Shown: positions 1-7,301, numbered from the stretch's first letter. The stretch: 19,986 nucleotides of DNA from Candidatus Bathyarchaeota archaeon (GCA_003601725.1 PIYJ01000011.1:1-19986), one strand, 5' to 3'. Numbers and translations: made by a program. Notes: generated by a model not told the origin, from the sequence alone.

Positions 1-1018
1 ACCTTTTAACCAACAATCTTTGAATTCCTATAACGTCGCTCGCCGTGAATGCAGAGTAAATATGCGCTAAACGCAAGGTTTCAGGATAGCCTTGATAGAC
101 CATCTCGTTGCCTAAAAGCCTCTCAACGGCAGTCACGCTTTCCTCTCTGGGAACCGCCCTGTCAATATCTAAGCGGAAGGCACAGCCTCCCTTGGCTAGT
201 TTTGCAACGTAGATTCTCCCTAAAAATCGCATAAAATTAGGTGATGACAAAGGAAGAGAATCAATCTCGAACAGGCACGGCGGCTTGTACCCATTGAGCA
301 GATCGGTTATTCTCCATTCCAGAAACCTGAGAGTCGTATTCTTAGAGAACCCCATGACAATGTTAGAGTTTTCTCTGGCAACCCTCAGAATCTTCGAAAG
401 CTCAGCCGTCGGATTTCCAGGGATCCCTGCTGTTAAGGAGCCATCCCAAAGAATTATGTTTCCCCTTGCAAGCTGAGCGACGCATGCCCGCAGCCATCTT
501 TCAATGAGGTTGCATAGTTGGCTTTGAGGCTCGAGATGTGAAAGAAAGCTGAGATTAAGCGAGAGATCTTTGCTTAGATCGCTGAACATCTCGTGGATGT
601 TTTTCCTCGTTACATGGAATGGGAGGGGGCCGAAGCGGAGATATCTGTACTTGTTATTGGTCTTCAGTATGACTGCGCCTCTAACTGCGTATACGGTTCC
701 AGCGTCTGTGACTCCTATCTTAATGCTTGAAACGTCTATTCCCGTTATCGGGGTTCCGTCACAAATGGGTCTGAGAGGCGTTAGCAATGTGGATAGCGCT
801 CTGCTTTTGATCGGTATTGGATCCTCCTTGTCTTGCGCAGTTTCCACGAAGGAGCTCAAGAGTTCCGCATCGTTTAGCTGAAAGATTCTTCCCTTGATTG
901 TATGCATCGAGTTGAGGCTTAGTTCTACTATCTTCTTCGAGAATTCTGCTTCTTTTAGGAGTTGAGGAAAATTATATTTTGATGTTGTTTTATAGTGTAA
1001 TTGCCCAATCAACAACAT
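1..1018 (-). CDS. nurA: NurA-type 5'-3' nuclease domain protein (partial, C-terminus beyond the left edge)
   Basis: The minus-strand frame is open for 339 codons from ATG at 1018 to the window edge. It carries the NurA signature series: GIDVSS with the metal-binding Asp at about residue 95, LWDGSL with Asp at about 192, FRLDID at about 281-286, and GYPETLRLAH at about 310-319, whose Tyr-x7-His pair matches the conserved NurA active-site spacing. NurA is a manganese-dependent nuclease that works with the HerA translocase and Mre11-Rad50 in resecting DNA ends; those partners are not in this window but could lie to the left. A GGTGA sequence directly precedes the ATG at 1018, so the TTG codons at 1015 or 1012 are possible alternative starts. 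A TATA-like box (TTTATATAG on the minus strand, 1051-1059) lies about 35-40 nt upstream. The family call is firm; the partnership with HerA is known biology, not seen here. Confidence 0.88.
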   Translation of the reverse strand, partial: MLLIGQLHYKTTSKYNFPQLLKEAEFSKKIVELSLNSMHTIKGRIFQLNDAELLSSFVETAQDKEDPIPIKSRALSTLLTPLRPICDGTPITGIDVSSIKIGVTDAGTVYAVRGAVILKTNNKYRYLRFGPLPFHVTRKNIHEMFSDLSKDLSLNLSFLSHLEPQSQLCNLIERWLRACVAQLARGNIILWDGSLTAGIPGNPTAELSKILRVARENSNIVMGFSKNTTLRFLEWRITDLLNGYKPPCLFEIDSLPLSSPNFMRFLGRIYVAKLAKGGCAFRLDIDRAVPREESVTAVERLLGNEMVYQGYPETLRLAHIYSAFTASDVIGIQRLLVKR

Positions 1019-1050
1019 TCACCAATTTGCAAAAATCTTTAAACGACTTC

Positions 1051-1059
1051 CTATATAAA
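1051..1059. promoter_or_regulatory. TATA-like box between divergent nurA and winged-helix genes
   Basis: CTATATAAA on the plus strand reads TTTATATAG on the minus strand. For nurA it lies about 25 nt before the expected transcription start and about 33 nt before the ATG, an ideal archaeal position. It may also serve the plus-strand gene with a leader of about 70 nt. The assignment rests on sequence and spacing only. Confidence 0.5.
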
Positions 1060-1061
1060 TG

Positions 1062-1075
1062 TTGCGCATGCGCAA
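1062..1075. promoter_or_regulatory. 14-bp perfect palindrome, candidate operator
   Basis: TTGCGCATGCGCAA is a perfect dyad immediately beside the TATA-like box in the divergent intergenic region. An outer inverted repeat, CAATTTGC (1023-1030) and GCAAATTG (1072-1079), partly overlaps it. The position would let a dimeric regulator cover the nurA upstream (BRE) region. The adjacent winged-helix protein is the obvious candidate binder, but that is inference. Confidence 0.45.
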
Positions 1076-1152
1076 ATTGCACAATAAAAATCAACAAGAT
1101 ACAAAAACAAAACGCAACCAACATTGGGCTGCAAGAATGAACGTGAAAAAAC

Positions 1153-1572
1153 ATGGCGGAAAACACACAACCCCAAAAGAACGAGCAGAGAGTCCGCATA
1201 AAAATGAAAGTCGGAAACATAGAGTTCGAGATAGAATGCAGAGAAGACCAAGTACAAAGAATCGTTGAAAAAGTCCTTTCAACAGTAACGGAACACGCAA
1301 AGAAACCAGTCCCAACGATTGGAGAACCCGCATACCCAACTGGAAGAGCTGAAACCTGCAGGGGAATCCTGGAAAGGCTCTGGAGGGAGGGATTCTTCGC
1401 TGAGCCGCGTTCATTAAGCCAAGTACATGAAGAAATGACGAGGATCGGCTACCATTACGATCGAACAGCGGTGGCTCACGTTCTGCTCGACCTTGTTAGA
1501 GACGGCATACTGACACGTGAAGGAAGACCTCGAAGATACGTCTACGTTCAAAAACGCCCCCCAACCCCATGA
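1153..1572 (+). CDS. Small winged-helix DNA-binding protein
   Basis: A 139-residue protein with two parts. Residues 13-45 form a predicted beta hairpin plus helix (RVRIKMKVGNIEFEIEC, then an amphipathic helix). After a proline-rich linker, residues 67-135 look like a winged helix, with a recognition-helix region RTAVAHVLLDLVRDGIL and a basic wing EGRPRRYVYV. It is probably a DNA-binding regulator; I do not recognise a named family. The gene is divergent from nurA and 26 nt upstream of the TudS-like gene, so those two may be cotranscribed. The N-terminal segment resembles those of the two HTH proteins at 2218-3225. The ribosome site is weak (GTGA, 1143-1146), and the region around the start is A-rich. 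Confidence 0.75.
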   Translation: MAENTQPQKNEQRVRIKMKVGNIEFEIECREDQVQRIVEKVLSTVTEHAKKPVPTIGEPAYPTGRAETCRGILERLWREGFFAEPRSLSQVHEEMTRIGYHYDRTAVAHVLLDLVRDGILTREGRPRRYVYVQKRPPTP

Positions 1573-1598
1573 CCTCTCCCGGCGAATTTTCAGGTTGA

Positions 1599-2174
1599 AT
1601 GAGAGCCTTGTCGAATAGGAAGAGCGAGACTGAAGCGAAAATCGGAGAGCTACCGATTCTGGTTCTCTCTCACTGTATACTTAACCGTGCAACGAGATGG
1701 TGGCAGAAGGGAAAACCTCTACAGAAAAATCAGGGACTAAGCTTTCAGATTCTTAGTTTGTTGTCAGATCTGAAAATAGGCGTCATACAACTGCCATGCC
1801 CAGAATTCACCTTCTGCGGTAATCCACGTCCGCCGAGAACGAGAGATGAATACCTGAGTCTACCCGGGTTTCAGCAACATTGCAGAAGACTTGCAGATGA
1901 GGCATCTAAATATCTGAAGAGCATCATTGAGAACGCTCGGGAGCCGTCTGTCAGAATTCTAGCCATAGTCGGCGTTGAACGGTCACCCACATGCGGCGTG
2001 AAGTGCACTCCGATTGGGAGAGGATTGGACAGGCGATACGTAGAGGAGAAGGGGATCTTCATCGAACTGCTGGGTGAAAGCCTTAGAAAGATGGGTTTGG
2101 AAATACCATTCATAGAGGTTGACCTCGACAGGCCGGAAGAACTCGTTGAAAAGATTAAAGAACTGATAAATTGA
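1599..2174 (+). CDS. TudS-like (CD3072 family, DUF523-related) putative desulfidase
   Basis: A 191-residue cytosolic protein with the cysteine pattern of the DUF523/TudS superfamily: SHCILN (Cys26), LPCPEF (Cys67), TFCG (Cys73) and SPTCGVKC (Cys132, Cys136). TudS enzymes remove sulfur from thiouracil using a [4Fe-4S] cluster held by cysteines. This protein fits the divergent subgroup named CD3072 family TudS-related putative desulfidases, whose substrate is not known. ATG at 1599 follows AGGTTGA closely; TTG at 1608 is an alternative. It follows the winged-helix gene by 26 nt, so co-regulation is plausible. Family membership is fairly sure; desulfidase activity is inference. Confidence 0.7.
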   Translation: MRALSNRKSETEAKIGELPILVLSHCILNRATRWWQKGKPLQKNQGLSFQILSLLSDLKIGVIQLPCPEFTFCGNPRPPRTRDEYLSLPGFQQHCRRLADEASKYLKSIIENAREPSVRILAIVGVERSPTCGVKCTPIGRGLDRRYVEEKGIFIELLGESLRKMGLEIPFIEVDLDRPEELVEKIKELIN

Positions 2175-2217
2175 GAAGGCAAAATAGAGGGAGCAACTTC
2201 GTAAAGGTAAATGCTCC

Positions 2218-2709
2218 TTACTTTTTGTATTGTTCAATGAGGGATTCGGTTTTTCTTATCCCCAAAGTTGTAAGGCGATACTCTCCTTCAGGTGTTCTTT
2301 CAATCAGTCCTTCGGAGATCAGTCGGGGCATCTCATTAGATATCGTCTTACGTGCCTTCCCCACGGTTCTTGCAAGATCTTTCGTTGACATAGCATCCTC
2401 AGAGAGCTTTCCTAGGGCCTTTCCCAAATACGCCCCCAGAAGCGCTAGACAAACAGCATCTCTAGCGGGAGCTTCCAGATCAAACGGCAGAATCAACCCC
2501 TCCGAGGTTATCTCTATGAGGCCCTCGATCTTCTCTGCAAGTTTAATTACATCAGGCGTGTAAACGATCCTTCGAAGTATCTCCAGGTTCGGATAAATCT
2601 GCGTCAAGAACTTCACAGTCAACTCGAAGACTTCGTTTACGTCGCCTTCAAAATCCGCTTTAGCCCCGCCTAATTCGATATGAACCTTCAGCTTCTCCTC
2701 TTCCTTCAA
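2218..2709 (-). CDS. HTH regulator, downstream member of a tandem paralog pair
   Basis: A 163-residue soluble protein, paralogous to its upstream neighbour. It has an N-terminal hairpin-helix (about 8-38), a helical middle containing the motif IEGLIEITSEG (about 61-71), and a winged-helix at about 107-150 (STKDLARTVGKARKTISNEM, then a wing EGEYRLTTLG). It begins with TTG at 2709, directly after the TAA stop of the upstream gene, with GGAGAAGG just upstream inside that gene, so the two are almost certainly translated from one message. No ligand pocket or enzyme domain is recognisable. It may form a heterodimer with its paralog, which is inference. Confidence 0.75.
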   Translation of the reverse strand: MKEEEKLKVHIELGGAKADFEGDVNEVFELTVKFLTQIYPNLEILRRIVYTPDVIKLAEKIEGLIEITSEGLILPFDLEAPARDAVCLALLGAYLGKALGKLSEDAMSTKDLARTVGKARKTISNEMPRLISEGLIERTPEGEYRLTTLGIRKTESLIEQYKK

Positions 2710-3225
2710 TTATGCCTTCTCCCCGATCCCTATTTTCGGCAAGACCTCATCAATAAAATTCTGTATCCCAAGAGTCGTTATTCTGTACTCTCCCCGCCCA
2801 ACCCTTTCAACCCAGCCTGAACTGACCAACTCGCTGAGGCGAGCGCCAATAGTGCTGGATTTGCCCCCTGTCAGTGCTGTTATTTCGCTGGTCGCCAAAG
2901 AATCTTTTCCTAACCTTCCAGTCTTGTATCCGATATATGCCTTGACGAGATGAAGCAGTATGGCGTCCTTTTCTCCGCCGAGCTTCTCTTTTGGGACAGT
3001 GACAACTGGGCCTTCCGGCGTAAAAGCGATGATTCCCTCCACACTTTTCAGAAGGCCTTCTAGGTCAACCGTTAGAACAAGTTTGGATGCAAGATCATAG
3101 GCTGGAAGGATCTGCTGGATGAACCTCAAAAGAGACCGGATAACATCATCCGGCTTTCCCTTGAATCTTAATTCCATATCCTTGTATCTCGCAAAGAGCT
3201 CCAAGAGATCTTCTTCGCTTTCCAC
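2710..3225 (-). CDS. HTH regulator, upstream member of a tandem paralog pair
   Basis: A 171-residue soluble protein. Residues about 16-40 form the hairpin-helix segment (DMELRFKGKPDDVIRSLLRF). Residues 50-75 contain a VEGIIAFTPEGP motif matching the same place in the paralog. Residues about 110-152 form a winged helix (LATSEITALTG, KSSTIGARLSELVSSGWVE) with the wing GRGEYRITTLG. The GTG start at 3225 is set by a strong site, GAGGAGGCGG, 5-8 nt upstream. A 20-bp palindrome about 75 nt upstream is a candidate operator, suggesting autoregulation. The family is not one I can name; a transcription factor role is inferred from the fold. Confidence 0.75.
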   Translation of the reverse strand: MESEEDLLELFARYKDMELRFKGKPDDVIRSLLRFIQQILPAYDLASKLVLTVDLEGLLKSVEGIIAFTPEGPVVTVPKEKLGGEKDAILLHLVKAYIGYKTGRLGKDSLATSEITALTGGKSSTIGARLSELVSSGWVERVGRGEYRITTLGIQNFIDEVLPKIGIGEKA

Positions 3226-3298
3226 TTATCCGCCTCCTCGAAGCATTTTCTTCATAAGCCGCTCCGTCTCGCTTAGATATGGCCAATGAGATGATCGC

Positions 3299-3318
3299 AT
3301 ACTCAATATTGAGTATGA
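3299..3318. promoter_or_regulatory. 20-bp perfect palindrome, candidate operator of the HTH gene pair
   Basis: CATACTCAATATTGAGTATG is self-complementary over all 20 bases. It sits 74 nt upstream of the GTG start of the HTH pair. A degenerate second copy of the half-site, CATATTCAAGTATA on the minus strand, lies at about 3327-3340 next to AT-rich TATA-like sequence. The arrangement suggests a dimer-binding operator for the HTH pair and possibly for the divergent rhamnosidase gene. Confidence 0.55.
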
Positions 3319-3482
3319 CGGCTATTATACTTGAATATGCCTATATGTATTAAAGATTTGCCGCTATGAAGACTTGTCTGTTCAGCTGCATATTTGCTTA
3401 TCAAATCTTTTTTTTTTAAAAAAAGGCGGCCAATAACCTTTTCAATAAATTCGGCGCTATACAGATCTAGGAGGTTCCCTTT
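3319..3482 (+). promoter_or_regulatory. Rhamnosidase upstream region with strong Shine-Dalgarno site
   Basis: This intergenic stretch holds an uninterrupted T10A7 tract at 3408-3424, a TATA-like CAATAAATTC at about 3442-3451 and a strong ribosome site AGGAGG at 3469-3474. The ribosome site is 8 nt before the TTG start at 3483 and decides that start. The T/A tract could be intrinsically bent DNA or a transcription pause. No gene is visible here. Confidence 0.45.
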
Positions 3483-6164
3483 TTGTCTCCTAATGAAAAA
3501 TCGAGTCCTCAAGGAATTGCCATACCCAAGCCGACTAATCTGCTTTGTGAGTACGCCGTTAATCCCGTAGGAATAGATGTTCCTCACCCTCGGTTCTCCT
3601 GGGAGGAAAGACATTTTGAGCGTGGACGAACTCAATCTGCATATCAAATACTTGTAGCTACTACGAGGGAGAATCTAATTAATGATGTTGGAGACGCTTG
3701 GAACAGCGGCAAGGTTACGTCCAGCAGCTCAGTAAACATCGAATACGATGGAAAACCCCTAGAGAGCGGAAGAACATATTACTGGAAGGTTCGATGGTGG
3801 GATGATAAAGACCGAGTAAGCCCCTACAGCAAGATTGCCACATTTGAGATGGGATTCTTATCGCAGAATGACTGGAAGGCTAAATGGATTCGGGGAGGAA
3901 ACATACTCCGCACGCATTTTTCAATAAGCCGCAAGGTTAAACGGGCTCGAGCATACATCTGTGGACTTGGCTACTATGAATTAAGGATAAATGGAAGGAA
4001 AGTGGGAGACCGCCAGCTCGATCCGGGATGGACTGACTATGACAAGTTAGTGCTGTACTCAACTTATGACGTAACCAGCCTTCTTAAAGAAGGGGAAAAC
4101 GCTGTTGGAGTTATGCTTGGAAATGGGTGGTATGCGAGAAAGCGGTCTTCCGATGGATCTCCGAAACCTCCAATTTTAATCTTGCAGATAGATCTAGAGT
4201 TCCAAGATGGCAGTCGGAAGACGATCATAAGCGATGAAAAATGGAAAGTCTCTAAGGGACCGATAATAGAGAATGATATCTATAATGGAGAAACCTATGA
4301 CGCTCGACTTGAGGAGGAAGGATGGGATACTCCGGGATACGATGATTCCACATGGAAAAATGCGGAAATAGCTGAGCCGCCAAGCGGAAGACTAGTCTCC
4401 CAAGCAGCTTTCCCACCGATCAAGGCGGTCAAAACTATCCAGCCCATAAGCATAAGCAACCCTAAACCGGGAGTTTACGTGTATGATTTCGGTCAAAACT
4501 TCACCGGCTGGGTTAGGCTAACTGTTAAGGGTCCTCGCGGCGCCAAGGTGAAACTCCGATACGCTGAGCTGCTGCATCCTGACGGAACAATAAACACGAT
4601 GCCGAATAGAGGAGCCAAAGCCACAGACACTTATATTCTGAAAGGCGGGGGAATCGAAGTTTACGAACCGAGATTCACTTATCATGGCTTCCGCTACGTT
4701 GAAGTCACTGGTTTCCCGGGGACGCCGAACCTTGACTCTCTAGAAGGGATTGTTGTTCACTCTGCTGTTGAATCAACGGGAGGATTCTCATGTTCAAACC
4801 AGCTGATCAATAAGATCCACAAGAATATCCTATGGGGGCAGCTCAGCAATTTGATGAGCGTCCCTACTGATTGTCCTCAACGTGACGAAAGATTGGGGTG
4901 GATGGGTGATGCTCAACTAACCGTTGAAGAAGCTATATACAACTTTAATATGGCTGCTTTCTACACAAAGTGGATCCGAGACATAAAAGAAGCTCAGGAA
5001 AAAGACGGCAGCGTACCCGACGTAGTTCCCCCATACTGGAGGCTTTATCCGGCGGATCCCGCTTGGGGAACGGCTTGCGTGACTATTCCTTGGCATCTCT
5101 ACCTATATTATGGGGATAAAAGAATCTTGGAAGAAAATTATGATGTTATGAAGGGCTGGGTTGATTTCTTAGGTACAAAAACTGAAGGGTACGTCGTGAA
5201 ATTCAGTAAGTATGGCGATTGGTGTCCCCCGGGCTATATTAATTCTCCGGATACTCCGGGAGAGCTAGTCTCAACGTTCTATTATTATCATGACGCTATG
5301 ATTCTATCCAAGGTTGCTAGGCTGTTGGGGAAGTCCGCTGAGGCTGAAAGATACAAGAGGCTCTCAGAAAAGATAAAAGAGGCATTCAACAAAGAGTTCT
5401 TAAAGGATGATCAATATGCTCCTATACGCATTTCCTCAACATTACCGCCAATCAGCAGCCAAACTTCTAATCTTTTACCGCTGTTTTTGGAGATCGTTCC
5501 TAAAGATAAGGAGGAGTCAGTATTCAAAAGGCTGCTGGAAAACATAGTTACGAAGCATGATTGCCACGTGGCTACAGGTATTGTGGGAACGAGGTATCTG
5601 CTGGATACTTTGACGAAGCATGGAAGGGCAGATCTAGCATATAAGCTGGTCAGCCAAACCACGTATCCAAGCTGGGGCTACATGATACGGGAAGATGCGA
5701 CAACGGTGTGGGAGAGATGGGAATATCTCACGGGAGGAGGCATGAACTCTCATAACCATATAATGTTCGGCAGCATAGACGCATGGTTTTACAAGGCTCT
5801 CGCAGGCATTAATATAGACCCCGATGCGCCGGGTTTCGAGAGAATAATCATCAAGTCGCATGTAGTTGGCGACCTCAAATATGTCAGCGCATCAATCAAC
5901 ACGATTCGGGGAAAGGTATCTTCAAGTTGGAGGAAAGAAGAAGATTCGCTAGTTTTAGAGGTCTCCTTACCTGTGAACAGCAGAGGAGAAGTGCACATTC
6001 CAGATTTAGGATTAAAGAACCCCATGGTCAAAGAAGGCGGCAAGATAATATGGAAGAACGAAGCTTACGTGAAGGGCGTCCCTGGGATCACTTCGGGAAA
6101 ACGAGAGGAAGGATACATAATCTTTGAAGTAGGGTCAGGAACATACTCATTTCAAATAGAATAG
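3483..6164 (+). CDS. Alpha-L-rhamnosidase, glycoside hydrolase family 78
   Basis: A full-length 893-residue GH78 enzyme that would hydrolyse terminal alpha-L-rhamnose by inversion. The N-terminus (about 15-125) is the fibronectin-like domain with PTNLLCEYAVNPVGIDVPHPRFSW. Beta-sandwich domains run from about 130 to 425, with WKAKWI and GLGYYELRINGRKVGD. The (alpha/alpha)6 catalytic barrel follows, with the family motif DCPQRDERLGWMGDAQ at 463-478 (acidic residues Asp463, Asp468, Glu469, Asp476) and ATTVWERWE at 739-747, where Glu744 is the likely general base. A C-terminal beta domain closes it. No signal peptide or membrane segment is seen, so it should act in the cytoplasm on imported rhamnosides. 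Neither transporter nor rhamnose catabolic genes are adjacent. The TTG start is supported by AGGAGG at 3469-3474. GH78 is commoner in bacteria than archaea, so transfer is possible. Confidence 0.93.
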   Translation: MSPNEKSSPQGIAIPKPTNLLCEYAVNPVGIDVPHPRFSWEERHFERGRTQSAYQILVATTRENLINDVGDAWNSGKVTSSSSVNIEYDGKPLESGRTYYWKVRWWDDKDRVSPYSKIATFEMGFLSQNDWKAKWIRGGNILRTHFSISRKVKRARAYICGLGYYELRINGRKVGDRQLDPGWTDYDKLVLYSTYDVTSLLKEGENAVGVMLGNGWYARKRSSDGSPKPPILILQIDLEFQDGSRKTIISDEKWKVSKGPIIENDIYNGETYDARLEEEGWDTPGYDDSTWKNAEIAEPPSGRLVSQAAFPPIKAVKTIQPISISNPKPGVYVYDFGQNFTGWVRLTVKGPRGAKVKLRYAELLHPDGTINTMPNRGAKATDTYILKGGGIEVYEPRFTYHGFRYVEVTGFPGTPNLDSLEGIVVHSAVESTGGFSCSNQLINKIHKNILWGQLSNLMSVPTDCPQRDERLGWMGDAQLTVEEAIYNFNMAAFYTKWIRDIKEAQEKDGSVPDVVPPYWRLYPADPAWGTACVTIPWHLYLYYGDKRILEENYDVMKGWVDFLGTKTEGYVVKFSKYGDWCPPGYINSPDTPGELVSTFYYYHDAMILSKVARLLGKSAEAERYKRLSEKIKEAFNKEFLKDDQYAPIRISSTLPPISSQTSNLLPLFLEIVPKDKEESVFKRLLENIVTKHDCHVATGIVGTRYLLDTLTKHGRADLAYKLVSQTTYPSWGYMIREDATTVWERWEYLTGGGMNSHNHIMFGSIDAWFYKALAGINIDPDAPGFERIIIKSHVVGDLKYVSASINTIRGKVSSSWRKEEDSLVLEVSLPVNSRGEVHIPDLGLKNPMVKEGGKIIWKNEAYVKGVPGITSGKREEGYIIFEVGSGTYSFQIE

Positions 6165-6184
6165 GAACGATTAGAAGAATCCCC

Positions 6185-6203
6185 ATCTTTTTTTATAAAA
6201 GAT
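6185..6203. terminator. T-rich hairpin between convergent genes, candidate bidirectional terminator
   Basis: ATCTTTT (6185-6191) and AAAAGAT (6197-6203) form an inverted repeat around a short loop, and the plus strand contains a run of seven T residues. It lies in the 45-nt gap between the rhamnosidase stop and the stop of the convergent URO-D-like gene. T tracts are the main archaeal termination signal. Confidence 0.5.
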
Positions 6204-6209
6204 AGAAAT

Positions 6210-7301
6210 TCAGATCGGGTATTCCCTAACCATCTCGCCGACCATCCGCACCTTCTCGATGCTTCCGTCAGGAGGAAGCATATCTGAGATTCCGACGATT
6301 ATGTTGGGGCTGAAGGTTTCGAGAAGATTCATTACGAATCTTTTCAGCTCGTCGCGGTTAACAGGCGGCAGGAAATGGGTGGCGGGTATCCCATCTATCA
6401 GAATATTGTCTCCAAGCGCTTCTTTTAGCTCTTCTAACGTCACATTTCCTTGTGGAAGAGGGGGCACGCACTCCAAACCGTCCAGGCCCGTCTCTTGGAA
6501 ATAGGGCAGAAGCTTCTTTATCTTTCCATCCCAATGCGAAGTGCAGAATTTTCCAGCTTGATGAAGCTCTTTCGTTCTCCGCTGATAGTATGGGATCATA
6601 TATCTCTTAAAGAGGGGAGGGGAGCATAAGCCTTCATCGATGTTATCGCCGAAGTTAACCAGCCTGAAGGGAGCCTTTCTGATCAAGGCGAATCTTTCAT
6701 CATCATTCTCGTCGAAGACTCTGAGGAGATCTTCAACCCGCTCTCTATGCTTCCAAAGCGCGATCACGCCTCTCTGGAATCCCATGTAGACTATGAAGAA
6801 TCTTTGAATCGATCCCCACGGAACAGTTATCAGCGGTTCAGAGCGGTCTCCAAGAAGCCTCTCTCTTTCTTTGTACAGCTCTTTGTCAAAGATGAACCTT
6901 TGGTTCCTCAATATGTACTCAAGCACCTTGAAGTCCTTGATGTTCTTCAGAAAATACTCGATTCTTAGACTGGCAGTTCCATACTCTGTTATCCTCTCGA
7001 CTTGTGTGAGGCTTCCCTTTGGCGTTTCATACTTTGTATAGATGTAATTCTCATCTGCTTTTCTTTTGACCCTAACCTTGTCGCCTTCGATCACCTTTAT
7101 CGTATCATTGAAATAGTGGTAAGCACGCGGCGAAGCGCCCAGATCATCATATATCGCCAGAAGATCCCATCCTTCATATTCCTTCGGGAGGGTTCCCCTC
7201 GCCTTGTTCACATCATACCAGTGATGAAGCCTCGGCTGCCATATCAGACGATCCGCCTTCTTATGTTTGAAAACCGCCATCGTCCGCTCTCGATTATTCA
7301 A
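6210..7301 (-). CDS. Uroporphyrinogen decarboxylase superfamily protein (methyltransferase-like, not HemE)
   Basis: A 363-residue soluble TIM-barrel protein of the URO-D/CmuA/MtbA superfamily. It begins NNRERTMAVFKHKKADRL, the usual RER...HxxxDR opening of this superfamily, and has FGDNID (217-222), SHWDGKIKKLLPYF (255-268), LDGLECVPPLPQGNVT (273-288) and ISDMLPPDG (338-346). The porphyrin-binding arginine motif of HemE near the N-terminus is absent, so this is not haem synthesis. The corrinoid methyltransferase branch uses an HxC...C zinc site; here the motif is HWD, with Cys253 and Cys278 nearby, so metal binding is uncertain. The TTG start at 7301 is preferred over ATG at 7280 because it keeps the conserved N-terminus; GGTGTGA lies about 10 nt upstream. 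The substrate is unknown. Confidence 0.8.
   Translation of the reverse strand: MNNRERTMAVFKHKKADRLIWQPRLHHWYDVNKARGTLPKEYEGWDLLAIYDDLGASPRAYHYFNDTIKVIEGDKVRVKRKADENYIYTKYETPKGSLTQVERITEYGTASLRIEYFLKNIKDFKVLEYILRNQRFIFDKELYKERERLLGDRSEPLITVPWGSIQRFFIVYMGFQRGVIALWKHRERVEDLLRVFDENDDERFALIRKAPFRLVNFGDNIDEGLCSPPLFKRYMIPYYQRRTKELHQAGKFCTSHWDGKIKKLLPYFQETGLDGLECVPPLPQGNVTLEELKEALGDNILIDGIPATHFLPPVNRDELKRFVMNLLETFSPNIIVGISDMLPPDGSIEKVRMVGEMVREYPI

Noticed and set aside
49..881. Three plus-strand ORFs (49-234, 285-476, 570-881)
   Set aside because: They are shadows of the minus-strand nurA-like gene, whose frame is open throughout and carries all NurA motifs.
1059..1414. Overlapping ORFs 1059-1268 (plus) and 1091-1414 (minus)
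   Set aside because: They overlap the winged-helix gene in other frames, are compositionally biased and show no domain.
3303..3647. Minus-strand ORF of 114 aa over the rhamnosidase start
   Set aside because: It runs antisense through conserved GH78 sequence and the upstream T/A tract; the product looks random.
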